Notes: generated from the sequence alone by a model not told the origin. A stretch of DNA of 8,124 nucleotides from Trueperaceae bacterium (GCA_007121175.1 SKMG01000420.1:1-8124); one strand, 5' to 3'; shown: positions 1 through 6,506, counted from the first letter of the stretch. Numbers and translations are program-made.

Positions 1-98
1 CCGGCAGGACGGTAGCTCGAAGCGGCAGGCTGTGGCGGTCCGGCGAGCGAGGCATCGCCCGGACGCCGCAGCGCCGCGCCACTCCGTATGATCGGGAG

Positions 99-980
99 AT
101 GGCCGAGCGCCCCACCTTCGACGGCTGGGATGCCGTCCCGCCCGGACTGCGGCCCGCCAACGACCTGCGATTCGAGGGGCTCGAGCCGCGCGGCGACCCG
201 GTCGCGCTGCTCCGCCATCAGGGGCGCACGATCGAGCTGTACCGGGCGGCTGACGCGGCCCCGCGTGAACGCGCAGCGGATATGGGGAGCTGGCGAAGGA
301 GCCTCGATCCCAGCCTGGGAGAGCATCGCGAACAGCGGTCGGGACCGCGCCGCAACCGACGCCCGGTCGCAGCGCTGCCGGCGCATCCTGCGGTGCCAGG
401 GCGAGCGCCCGGCCTGCGCGAGGTCGCGCCGCCAGACGTCGATGCCGCCTGCGACTGGATCCGGTCACTGCTGCTGTCTGACTTCGTCGTTCTCGACACC
501 GAAACCACTGGCTTGGGGTACTCCTCTGAGGTGATCGAGATCGGCATCATAGGGCCCAACGGCGAGGTGCTGCTCGAAACGTTGGTCCGCCCCAGGGCGG
601 GGCTGGTCCCACCGGCCGCCACGCGCGTGCACGGGCTCAGCATGGCCGATCTCGCAGAGGCTCCGACCTGGGACGAGGTGCACGACGCGGTCTTCGCCCT
701 CACGCGGGGCCGGCGCGTGATCGCCTGGAACGCCCCGTTCGATGAGCGCATGGTCCGCCAGTCCGCGACGCGCTGGGGCCGACGCGAACGGATCAGCGGC
801 TTCGAATGCGCCATGCAGGCGTATGCCCGCGCTCGCGGACTGCGCCGTAAGCGCGCCACACTGGCACGGGCGGCGGCTGAGATGGGCGTCCTGGAACCAG
901 CCGGCCAACGCCATCGCAGTTGCGATGACGCGCGGCTCAGCCTCAAGGTCTTGATGCGCGCCGCCGGCCGCGGACGCTAG
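99..980 (+). CDS. DnaQ-like DEDDh 3'-5' exonuclease domain protein
   Basis: The 293-residue product has an exonuclease fold (RNase T/DnaQ superfamily) in its C-terminal half. The acidic DxE pair lies in DTETTG (D133, E135), a second aspartate in NAPFDERM (D215), and the last motif is HRSCDD, with H272 and D277 spaced as in the DEDDh subclass. All four metal-binding acids and the general-base histidine are present, so the domain should be active on DNA or RNA 3' ends. Residues 1-55 (PPGLRPANDLRFEGL... through YRAADAAPRERA) resemble the N-terminal region I recall from high-G+C exonuclease-domain proteins. Residues about 57-120 are Arg/Pro-rich and match nothing I know; see findings. ATG at 99 is chosen because no better in-frame start is visible. 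GGGAG at 94-98 abuts it and is too close to act as a normal ribosome site. The substrate cannot be inferred, and the gene appears to stand alone. Confidence 0.8.
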   Translation: MAERPTFDGWDAVPPGLRPANDLRFEGLEPRGDPVALLRHQGRTIELYRAADAAPRERAADMGSWRRSLDPSLGEHREQRSGPRRNRRPVAALPAHPAVPGRAPGLREVAPPDVDAACDWIRSLLLSDFVVLDTETTGLGYSSEVIEIGIIGPNGEVLLETLVRPRAGLVPPAATRVHGLSMADLAEAPTWDEVHDAVFALTRGRRVIAWNAPFDERMVRQSATRWGRRERISGFECAMQAYARARGLRRKRATLARAAAEMGVLEPAGQRHRSCDDARLSLKVLMRAAGRGR

Positions 981-1283
981 GGAACTTCGAGCCTCATGGT
1001 CCGTCTCGAGCGATGCGAGCGCTGGCTGCAGCTCCGCGACTGATCCGTAGGCAGCTCGACGGCCCTCGCGTCCTCGGGCCGGTTGGCGTCGAGCAGCGCA
1101 TGTGCCGGCAACGACGCCGTATCGACGGCCATGAGCCCGCTCCGACGTCCCGAGCAGCACGGTGCTGGCTCTGCCCGGGTCGTGTGTCAGTGTTCGGTGC
1201 TGCGCCGAACCTAGGATGCAGTGCTCGTCGTGGCGCCGAAGCCCTCGCTGATGGGACGCGAGCGAGGCGCCAGGAGGGACGCG
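981..1283. other. Intergenic region with two small palindromes
   Basis: I find no convincing gene here on either strand. Two inverted repeats are visible: a perfect 13-bp palindrome CAGCAC-G-GTGCTG at 1155-1167, and GTTCGG...CCGAAC at 1192-1210, an 8-bp stem with one G-T wobble around a 3-nt loop. Neither is followed by a T-run, so they are not standard terminators. They lie upstream of the relic beginning at 1284 and could be its old operator or leader, but that is inference. Confidence 0.4.
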
Positions 1284-1588
1284 ATGCAGGGCTGCCACAG
1301 CGTCGTTCGGGTCGCCGTCGCCCTATGCATCGGCTCGTGTGCGCCGTGGCGTGGGCGGCTGCGCCGCGGGTGCAGGTTGAGGTCGGTCAGCAGGACGTCT
1401 TCGCCGCGCTCGCAGCTGCCTACCGCTCGGTGCTCAGGCTGCGGCGAGACACGCCGGGGGCCCGTGCCTTCGCTCGCTTCGCCAGCTCGCCCGCGGGGCA
1501 GCGCAGTTTGATCGAGGCGGGGCTACTCCCCGGCGCACGCGATCCGAAGGCCGCCGCTGCGATGAAGCCGATCAACCGGCGCTTCTGA
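1284..1588 (+). pseudogene. Relic resembling a periplasmic substrate-binding protein
   Basis: A strong Shine-Dalgarno (AGGAGG, 1272-1277) sits 6 nt before ATG 1284. This opens a frame starting MQGCHSVVRVAVALCIGSC, which looks like a signal peptide with a lipobox-like IGSC, and then becomes an Arg/Ser/Pro-rich sequence without recognisable similarity. In the frame two bases on, an 87-codon stretch from ATG 1325 to TGA 1586-1588 contains TPGARAFARFASSPAGQRSL. This resembles the 'A..F..F..SP.GQ' helix near the C-terminus of molybdate-, tungstate- or phosphate-type binding proteins. The simplest reading is an export signal joined by deletion or frameshift to the last 75 or so residues of a normally 250-residue protein. 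An alternative is that the 87-codon frame is a small exported protein in its own right (MHRLVCAVAWAAAP could be a short signal peptide). The ligand is unknown, and family assignment rests on one motif. Confidence 0.38.
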
Positions 1589-1724
1589 CGAGCTCAGCAT
1601 GCTCGGCCCCGGAGACGTCACCAACATCCAGTCATCGCGAGCGCCCGTCCGGACCTCGTCTTCCTCGGCGCTAGCTCTTACGCTGGGCTTCTACCAGATC
1701 AGTGTTCTCGACATCGGACGGTAA

Positions 1725-1950
1725 CTGTCGCCGTTCGTGCCGGGCGTCGCTGCCGACACGCCGCGCGACCTGCTCGTGCTCGACGAGCTCGGTCCGCTCG
1801 AGTTCCAGCGCTGCGCGGGCTTGCTGGAGGGCCTCGCTGCCGTCGATCGGCCGCATCGCGCAGTGGTCTTGCACCGTGGTGCGGCCCTCCTTGCTCGATG
1901 TAGCCCTGAAGCGCTGGCCCGAGTCCGTGGTGATCGACGTCGAGGACTGA
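1725..1950 (+). pseudogene. Truncated, frameshifted THEP1/DUF2478-like NTPase
   Basis: The frame opening after the TAA at 1722-1724 contains RDLLVLDELGPLEF (about 1761-1802). This is a Walker B motif in the form typical of THEP1/DUF2478 nucleoside-triphosphatases (VxDExGPLE). It continues with LLEGLAAVDRPHRAVVL. Near 1866-1873 the similarity jumps by one base to the next frame, which reads TVVRPSLLDVALKRWPESVVIDVED and stops at TGA 1948-1950. A 'VVRPSLL' strand followed by a short terminal strand is what the family has after the Walker B segment. One extra base explains the jump. No P-loop (GxxGxGK[ST]) is visible upstream in any forward frame, and the TAA at 1722 cuts the frame, so the N-terminal half is missing. 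I see no slippery heptamer that would suggest programmed frameshifting. Most likely this is a dead gene fragment. Confidence 0.6.
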
Positions 1951-2241
1951 TCCTGAGTGTCGGCCGTGTCGTACAGAGCGAGGGAACACCGGCGGCCGGG
2001 CGAGCTCGACGCGCGCGGTGGGCGGGGCGCTGTTCGGATCATCGCGACAGCATTCGCCCCTAGCCTCGCTCGCTCCGAACCGGGTAGTATGAGCCCGTCA
2101 CACATGGGCCGCTCGGGCCCCCCGCAAGGCGTTGCCTCAATCCAGGACCGCCCGTCGGTCTTGCACGGCGGGGCGCGGCGGCCTACGGCAAGGGAGGTGA
2201 CAGGATACTCAGCACGTGAAATCGTCTGCATCGGTGAGCGA

Positions 2242-2256
2242 ACCGCCTCCGGCGGT
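2242..2256 (+). promoter_or_regulatory. Perfect 6-bp inverted repeat in the ugpB leader
   Basis: ACCGCC-TCC-GGCGGT is a perfect 6-bp stem with a 3-nt loop, ending 15 nt before the ugpB ribosome-binding site. It could be a leader hairpin or an operator half-site pair. With no T-run, it is not a terminator. Stems this short also occur by chance in G+C-rich DNA. Confidence 0.3.
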
Positions 2257-2270
2257 CGCCGTCGTCACGA

Positions 2271-2276
2271 GAGGAG
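2271..2276 (+). promoter_or_regulatory. Ribosome-binding site of ugpB
   Basis: GAGGAG lies 5 nt before ATG 2282. It decides the start: the longer in-frame GTG at 2216 would place 22 non-hydrophobic residues before the signal peptide and has no well-spaced ribosome site. Confidence 0.75.
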
Positions 2277-2281
2277 ATCAA

Positions 2282-3610
2282 ATGCGCAAGATCACGTCCG
2301 CCTTCCTCGCATCGCTACTGGTGGTGTTCGCCTTGGGCTCGACCGCCCAAGCCCAACCGACCGAGATCCAGTTCTGGTACGCCCTCACCGGCCCGCTCGC
2401 TGAGCACACGCTGGCTCAGGTCGAGGACTTCAACGCCTCCCAGGATCAGTTCAGGGTCGTGGCCGACTTCACCGGCTCCTACGACGAGACGATGGTCGCC
2501 GCCATCGCCGCCTTCCGCGCCGGTACCGCCCCGCACATCGTGCAGATGTTCGAGGTCGGCACCGCGACGATGATGTACAGCGGCGCGATCAAGCCGGTGT
2601 TTGAACTGTTCGAGGAGACCGGCGTGCCGTTCGAGCGCGACGTCTTCCTGCCGGCGGTGGCTGGTTATTACAGCCTGCCTGACGGCTCGATGATGTCGAT
2701 GCCCTTCAACAGCTCGACCGCGGTGATGTGGGTCAACGACGACGCGCTCACCGCCGCCGGCATCGATCCCGAGACAGTGTCGCTCGAGACCTGGGAAGAG
2801 GTCTTCGAGGTCGCCCAGCAGGTCGTCGACGAGGGCGGGGCCGATTGTGGTTTCTCGATGGCCTGGCCTACCTGGACCCAGTTCGAGCAGTTCAGCGCCG
2901 TCCATGACGTCCCGCTCGCCAGCCTCTCCAACGGCATGGAGGGCCTCGGCGCCGAGATGATGGTCAACAGCGAGCTGCACGTCCGCCACATCCAGAACCT
3001 GGTCGACGCGCGCGCCTCGGGCGCCTTCACCTACGGCGGCCGCGGCAACGCCGGTGACGGGCTCTTCGTCTCGGGCGAGTGCGCCATCGTGCAGGGCTCC
3101 TCGGCGCTGTTCGCGCGCGTGGACCGCGAAGCCGAGTTCGACTGGACCATGCACATGCTGCCCTACTACGAGGGCACCCCCAACGCGCCGCTCAACTCGA
3201 TCATCGGCGGAGCGAGCCTCTGGGTGATGGATGAACCGGGCCGCACCGACGAAGAGTGGCAGGGCATCGCCGAGTTCTTCGCCTTCCTCGCCACCATCGA
3301 TCAGGCCGAGAAGTGGCACGTCGACTCCGGCTACCTGCCGATCCGCTTCGGCATCTACGAGCGGCTCATGGAGGAAGGCTTCTACGACGAGAGGCCCCAC
3401 CTGCGGATCCCCTACGAGCAGCTGACGCGCGGTGAAGCGACGGCCAACTCGAGCGGCATCCGGCTGGGCAACCTTCCTCAGATCCGCGCGATCATCGAGG
3501 AGGAGATCGAGCTCGCCTTCGAGGGGCAGCAGACGGCGCAGCAGGCGCTCGACAACGCGGTCGAGCGCAGCAACGTCGTGCTGCGCGCCTTCGAGCGGGC
3601 ACAGCGCTAG
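2282..3610 (+). CDS. ugpB: Glycerol-3-phosphate ABC transporter, periplasmic binding protein UgpB
   Basis: This is the periplasmic receptor that captures sn-glycerol-3-phosphate, and in some species glycerophosphodiesters, and delivers it to UgpA/UgpE. The 442-residue product (E. coli UgpB is 438) begins with a Sec signal peptide: MRK, a hydrophobic core at residues 4-20, and likely cleavage at AQA|Q after residue 24. Stretches shared with E. coli UgpB run the whole length: EVGTATMM (91-98), GAIKPV (101-106), PFNSST (141-146), IIGGASLWVM (307-316), GYLPI (350-354), RLGNLPQIR (394-402) and QALDNAVERSN (421-431). Y67, E91, S144, Y351 and R394 fall at positions I recall as contacting the ligand in the E. 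coli structure, so glycerol-3-phosphate is the likely substrate. The mature protein is acidic. The gene heads the ugpBAE operon, with a strong hairpin after its stop that may raise its expression relative to the permeases. Confidence 0.93.
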   Translation: MRKITSAFLASLLVVFALGSTAQAQPTEIQFWYALTGPLAEHTLAQVEDFNASQDQFRVVADFTGSYDETMVAAIAAFRAGTAPHIVQMFEVGTATMMYSGAIKPVFELFEETGVPFERDVFLPAVAGYYSLPDGSMMSMPFNSSTAVMWVNDDALTAAGIDPETVSLETWEEVFEVAQQVVDEGGADCGFSMAWPTWTQFEQFSAVHDVPLASLSNGMEGLGAEMMVNSELHVRHIQNLVDARASGAFTYGGRGNAGDGLFVSGECAIVQGSSALFARVDREAEFDWTMHMLPYYEGTPNAPLNSIIGGASLWVMDEPGRTDEEWQGIAEFFAFLATIDQAEKWHVDSGYLPIRFGIYERLMEEGFYDERPHLRIPYEQLTRGEATANSSGIRLGNLPQIRAIIEEEIELAFEGQQTAQQALDNAVERSNVVLRAFERAQR

Positions 3611-3626
3611 GCTTTCGTCATCCGTC

Positions 3627-3658
3627 CCGGGGACGCCGGCTCTGACCGGCGTCCCCGG
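3627..3658 (+). promoter_or_regulatory. Strong intercistronic hairpin between ugpB and ugpA
   Basis: CCGGGGACGCCGG (3627-3639) and CCGGCGTCCCCGG (3646-3658) form a perfect 13-bp G+C-rich stem around the 6-nt loop CTCTGA, starting 17 nt after the ugpB stop. No T-run follows, so it is not a standard intrinsic terminator. In other binding-protein operons (for example malE-malF), hairpins at this position stabilise the upstream message or attenuate read-through, so the binding protein is made in excess over the permeases. That role is inferred here from position and structure. Confidence 0.7.
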
Positions 3659-3697
3659 CCAAGGCGTCCCGAACTCCGCTGGACGCACGTGCCTCCT

Positions 3698-3703
3698 GAG
3701 GGG
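3698..3703 (+). promoter_or_regulatory. Ribosome-binding site of ugpA
   Basis: GAGGGG lies 5 nt before ATG 3709 and supports that start. It sits about 40 nt beyond the intercistronic hairpin, so it should stay accessible when the hairpin forms. Confidence 0.65.
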
Positions 3704-3708
3704 ATCCC

Positions 3709-4590
3709 ATGCGACGGCGCACCATCTTCCGCGGCAAGCTGCTGCCCTACCTGCTGCTCGCCCCCCAGCTCGCCATCACGGTCGTCTTCTTCTTCTATCC
3801 GGCCGGCCAGGCGGTCTGGCAGTCGCTACTGATCGAGGACCCCTTCGGGCTCTACAGCGAGTTCGTCTGGTTCGAGAACTACCAGATCGTGCTCTCGAAC
3901 CCGCTCTACCTCGAGGCAGCCCGGGTCACGCTGATCTTCTCCGTCGCGGTGACGCTCTTCGCCATGGCGCCTGCGCTGCTGCTGGCGCTGATGGCCGATC
4001 AGGTGATCCGAGGTTCGTCGGGCTATCGCACACTGCTGGTATGGCCCTACGCCATCGCGCCCGCGGTGGCGGCGGTGCTGTGGCTGTTCATCTTCCACCC
4101 GAGTATCGGTCAGGTCGGCCAGGGTCTGCGTGCACTCGGCGTACCCTGGGACTATCGTCTCGACGGCGGCCAGGCGCTCGGCCTGGTCATCTTCGTGTCC
4201 GCCTGGAAGCAGGTGAGCTACAACTTCCTGTTCTTCTTGGCCGGTCTCCAGTCGATTCCCAAGACGATCGTCGAGGCGGCCACCGTCGATGGGGCCACGC
4301 CGACGCGGCGCTTTGTGCAGGTGATCTTCCCCCTCTTGTCACCCACCACCTTCTTCCTGCTCGTCGTCAACATCATCTACTCGTTCTTCGACACCTTCGG
4401 CGTGATCCACGCCATCACCCAGGGCGGTCCCGGACGTGCAACCACCACCCTGATGTACCGCCTCTATCGTGACGGCTGGATCAACCTCGATCTCGGCGGG
4501 TCGTCCGCACAGTCGGTGCTGCTGATGAGCGCCGTGATCCTGCTGACCGTCATCCAGTTCCGCTTCATCGAACGGCGGGTGCACTACTGA
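3709..4590 (+). CDS. ugpA: Glycerol-3-phosphate ABC transporter permease UgpA
   Basis: This is one of the two inner-membrane subunits forming the translocation channel for glycerol-3-phosphate. The product is 293 residues (E. coli UgpA is 295). Hydrophobic segments at about 11-31, 70-95, 108-130, 156-180, 205-230 and 266-287 fit the six-helix MalF/UgpA-type permease fold. The cytoplasmic EAA loop that docks the ATPase is clear: [14 protein letters not shown] from residue 189, followed by the usual FPLLSP (207-212). The [15 protein letters not shown] stretch (227-241) is characteristic of this permease family. The gene follows ugpB by 98 nt, and its TGA overlaps the ATG of ugpE by one base, so the two permeases are probably translationally coupled. 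Confidence 0.92.
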   Translation: MRRRTIFRGKLLPYLLLAPQLAITVVFFFYPAGQAVWQSLLIEDPFGLYSEFVWFENYQIVLSNPLYLEAARVTLIFSVAVTLFAMAPALLLALMADQVIRGSSGYRTLLVWPYAIAPAVAAVLWLFIFHPSIGQVGQGLRALGVPWDYRLDGGQALGLVIFVSAWKQVSYNFLFFLAGLQSIPKTIVEAATVDGATPTRRFVQVIFPLLSPTTFFLLVVNIIYSFFDTFGVIHAITQGGPGRATTTLMYRLYRDGWINLDLGGSSAQSVLLMSAVILLTVIQFRFIERRVHY

Positions 4591-5438
4591 TGACCACGAT
4601 CGGGCAGAACCGCTGGCTACCACACGTGATCTTGATCCTCGGCGTCATCGTCTTCGTCTTCCCGATCTATCTGACGCTGATCGGCTCGACGCACAGCGCG
4701 CCGGTGATCGCCCGCGGCGACATGCCGCTCACGCCCGGACCCCATATCATCGAGAACTACGAGCTCGCGCTCTTCAGTGGCGTCGGAGACCGCGTTCGGG
4801 GCACGCCGGCCACCTTGCTGCTGCGCAACAGCCTCTTCATGGCACTCGCCATCGTGATCGGCAAGATCCTCATCTCGCTCCTGTCCGCGTTCGCGGTGGT
4901 GTTCTTCGAGTTCCCCTTGCGGATGTTCTTGTTCTGGATGATCTTCATCACGCTGATGCTGCCGGTCGAGGTGAGGATGATTCCGACCTATGCGGTGGTG
5001 TCGAATCTCGGCATGGTCAACACCTTCGCCGGACTGACCATCCCACTCATCGCCTCGGCAACGGCGACACTGCTTTTCCGGCAGTTCTTCCTGACGGTGC
5101 CCGACGAACTCGTCGATGCCTCGCAGATCGACGGCGCTGGACCCATGCGCTTCTTCTGGAGCGTGCTCCTGCCGCTCTCGCGAACCAACATCGCGGCGCT
5201 GTTCGTGATCATGTTCATCTACGGCTGGAACCAATACCTGTGGCCGCTCATCGTGACCACGAGCCGCGAGCGCGAGACCATCGTCATCGGCATCGTGAAA
5301 ATGATCGGCAGCGGAGAGTCCGCCACCGACTGGAACATGCTCATGGCCATCGCCGTGCTGGCGCTGCTGCCGCCGGTCCTGATCATCGTGCTCATGCAGC
5401 GCTGGTTCGTGAAGGGCCTGGTCGAGCCGGAGAAGTGA
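4590..5438 (+). CDS. ugpE: Glycerol-3-phosphate ABC transporter permease UgpE
   Basis: This is the second inner-membrane permease subunit, paired with UgpA. The product is 282 residues (E. coli UgpE is 281). Hydrophobic segments lie at about 10-30, 78-103, 111-131, 143-163, 197-218 and 250-270. The EAA-type loop reads DELVDASQIDGAGPMRFF (172-189), with D176 in place of the more common glutamate and S178 for the second alanine; both are mild variations. MLPVEVRMIPTY (123-134) and the C-terminal RWFVKGLVEPEK (271-282) are typical of UgpE. ATG 4590 shares its A with the ugpA stop codon, and no strong ribosome site is visible, which suggests coupled translation. An ATPase gene would often follow, but none does: the next gene converges from the other strand after 9 nt. 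Confidence 0.92.
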   Translation: MTTIGQNRWLPHVILILGVIVFVFPIYLTLIGSTHSAPVIARGDMPLTPGPHIIENYELALFSGVGDRVRGTPATLLLRNSLFMALAIVIGKILISLLSAFAVVFFEFPLRMFLFWMIFITLMLPVEVRMIPTYAVVSNLGMVNTFAGLTIPLIASATATLLFRQFFLTVPDELVDASQIDGAGPMRFFWSVLLPLSRTNIAALFVIMFIYGWNQYLWPLIVTTSRERETIVIGIVKMIGSGESATDWNMLMAIAVLALLPPVLIIVLMQRWFVKGLVEPEK

Positions 5439-5447
5439 GCCCAGACC

Positions 5448-6506
5448 CTAGCAGATCCGCGGAAGCTGCTCCTCGATCGGCATCTCCAGCACGCGACGGC
5501 TGCCATAGGCCGTCTCGACGAGGGCAACGCCCTCCGGCCGCCTGACGATGTCGCCGATTATGGCTGCTCTTCGCCCGTACTGATGGGCTCGCATGGCGGT
5601 GAGTGCAGCCTCCGCCTCGTCCGGAGCGACGATTACCATCACCTTGCCCTCGTTGGCGGCGAGCATCGGATCGATGCCGAGCATCTCGCTGTACTGCTCG
5701 ACCAGTTCGTTCATGGGCACACGGGCGTCGAAGACGCGCAGGCCGAAAGCCTGCCGCCGGACCACTTCGTTGGCGACGGCCGCCAGCCCGCCGCGGGTCA
5801 GATCGCGCATGAAGCGCACGTTCGGCGCAGCCCGGCGCACCGCCGCGATGAGGCCGTTGAGCGGCGCCACATCGGATTCGAGCTCGACCGAGAGGTCGAG
5901 CCCTTCGCGTCGTGACATCACGGCGATACCGTGATCGCCGAGGGTCCCGTTCACCAGGACCTTGTCGCCGGGCCTGACGACACCGACGCCCAGGTTCACC
6001 TCGTCGGGGATGAAGCCGACGCCGGTGGTGTTGATGAAGATCCCGTCGCCGTGTCCGCGCCCGAGCACCTTGGTGTCGCCCGCCACGATCGCCACGCCAG
6101 CCTCGTCGGCCGTGTGCTTCATCGAGCGCACCACCCGTTCGAGCTCAGCCATGTCGTAGCCTTCCTCGAGCAGGAAGGCCACACTCATGTAGGCCGGAGT
6201 GGCCCCCATCACTGCCAGGTCGTTCACGGTGCCCGCGACCGCCAGGCGCCCGATGTCGCCCCCCGGGAAGAAGGTCGGCTTCACGGTGTGCGAATCGGTG
6301 GCCAAGGCGATGCGCCCACCAGGGTTGGCGAGGACGGCCGCGTCATTGAGCTCCTCGAGCGGCGCGCTGCTGAAGGTCGCGACGAACAGCTCCTCGATCA
6401 ACTCGAGCGTGAGCTTGCCGCCCGAGCCGTGGCTCAGGCGCACCGTGTCGTAGCGCGAGGTAGCCGGCGCGCGCGCCGCGAGCCGATCGCTAGACGGCTT
6501 CGACAT
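5448..6506 (-). CDS. hypE: Hydrogenase maturation protein HypE
   Basis: HypE makes the cyanide ligands of the [NiFe]-hydrogenase iron: HypF transfers carbamoyl to its C-terminal cysteine, which HypE dehydrates with ATP to a thiocyanate. The 352-residue product ends in the diagnostic PRIC, with C352 as the acceptor cysteine. The N-terminal SHGSGGK (25-31), then ATDSHTV and GTVNDLAVMGA, are the conserved ATP-binding elements of the PurM/HypE fold. ATG 6506 is chosen because GGGAG (6514-6518) lies 7 nt upstream; a GTG at 6545 would add 13 residues and overlap hypD further. The start overlaps the end of hypD by 17 nt. This is the last gene of the visible hyp operon. Confidence 0.94.
   Translation of the reverse strand: MSKPSSDRLAARAPATSRYDTVRLSHGSGGKLTLELIEELFVATFSSAPLEELNDAAVLANPGGRIALATDSHTVKPTFFPGGDIGRLAVAGTVNDLAVMGATPAYMSVAFLLEEGYDMAELERVVRSMKHTADEAGVAIVAGDTKVLGRGHGDGIFINTTGVGFIPDEVNLGVGVVRPGDKVLVNGTLGDHGIAVMSRREGLDLSVELESDVAPLNGLIAAVRRAAPNVRFMRDLTRGGLAAVANEVVRRQAFGLRVFDARVPMNELVEQYSEMLGIDPMLAANEGKVMVIVAPDEAEAALTAMRAHQYGRRAAIIGDIVRRPEGVALVETAYGSRRVLEMPIEEQLPRIC

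Larger units (their letters stand above)
1951..2281. other. Non-coding region upstream of ugpB
   Basis: No credible gene is visible. Reading frames cross this stretch only because stops are rare at this base composition. It probably contains the ugpB promoter, but I cannot pick a convincing -35/-10 pair: TAGTAT (2085-2090) lacks a -35 partner, and TTGCAC (2161-2166) lacks a -10. Visible elements are a small inverted repeat GACCG-CCCGT-CGGTC (2146-2160), a strong Shine-Dalgarno-like GGGAGGTGA (2192-2200) with no well-spaced start, and the hairpin listed at 2242-2256. Confidence 0.5.

Noticed and set aside
977..1132. A 51-codon minus-strand frame with GGAG 7 nt before its ATG (MAVDTASLPAHALLDANRPE...).
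   Set aside because: The second half is Ser/Arg-rich and unlike a folded protein, no similarity is recognised, and short frames with a nearby GGAG are common in this DNA.
465..1298. A long minus-strand frame opposite the exonuclease gene and the region after it.
   Set aside because: It overlaps the exonuclease domain with all catalytic motifs intact on the plus strand and has no recognisable domain itself.
1191..2081. The arms TGTTCGG and CCGAACC occur at 1191-1211 and again at 2031-2081, bracketing the decayed genes like element ends.
   Set aside because: Seven-base matches are expected by chance in DNA of this length and composition. The arm spacing differs at the two places, and no target duplication or transposase is visible.
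2062..2090. TAGTAT at 2085-2090 as a -10 box for ugpB.
   Set aside because: No acceptable -35 sequence lies 16-18 nt upstream, and the position is nearly 200 nt before the start codon.
2315..3688. A 457-codon open frame on the minus strand opposite ugpB.
   Set aside because: It is antisense to a clear UgpB gene and its product is His/Val/Glu/Arg-rich, the expected mirror of G+C-rich codons. No motif or ribosome site supports it.
3432..4472. A 346-codon plus-strand frame across the ugpB end and ugpA.
   Set aside because: It is Arg/Ser/Pro-rich, out of frame with two well-identified genes, and has no family features.
5450..5470. A hairpin AGCAG...CTGCT around the palindrome TCCGCGGA at the hypE 3' end, as a terminator.
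   Set aside because: The stem is only 5 bp, there is no T-run on either strand, and it lies within the conserved C-terminal codons of hypE.
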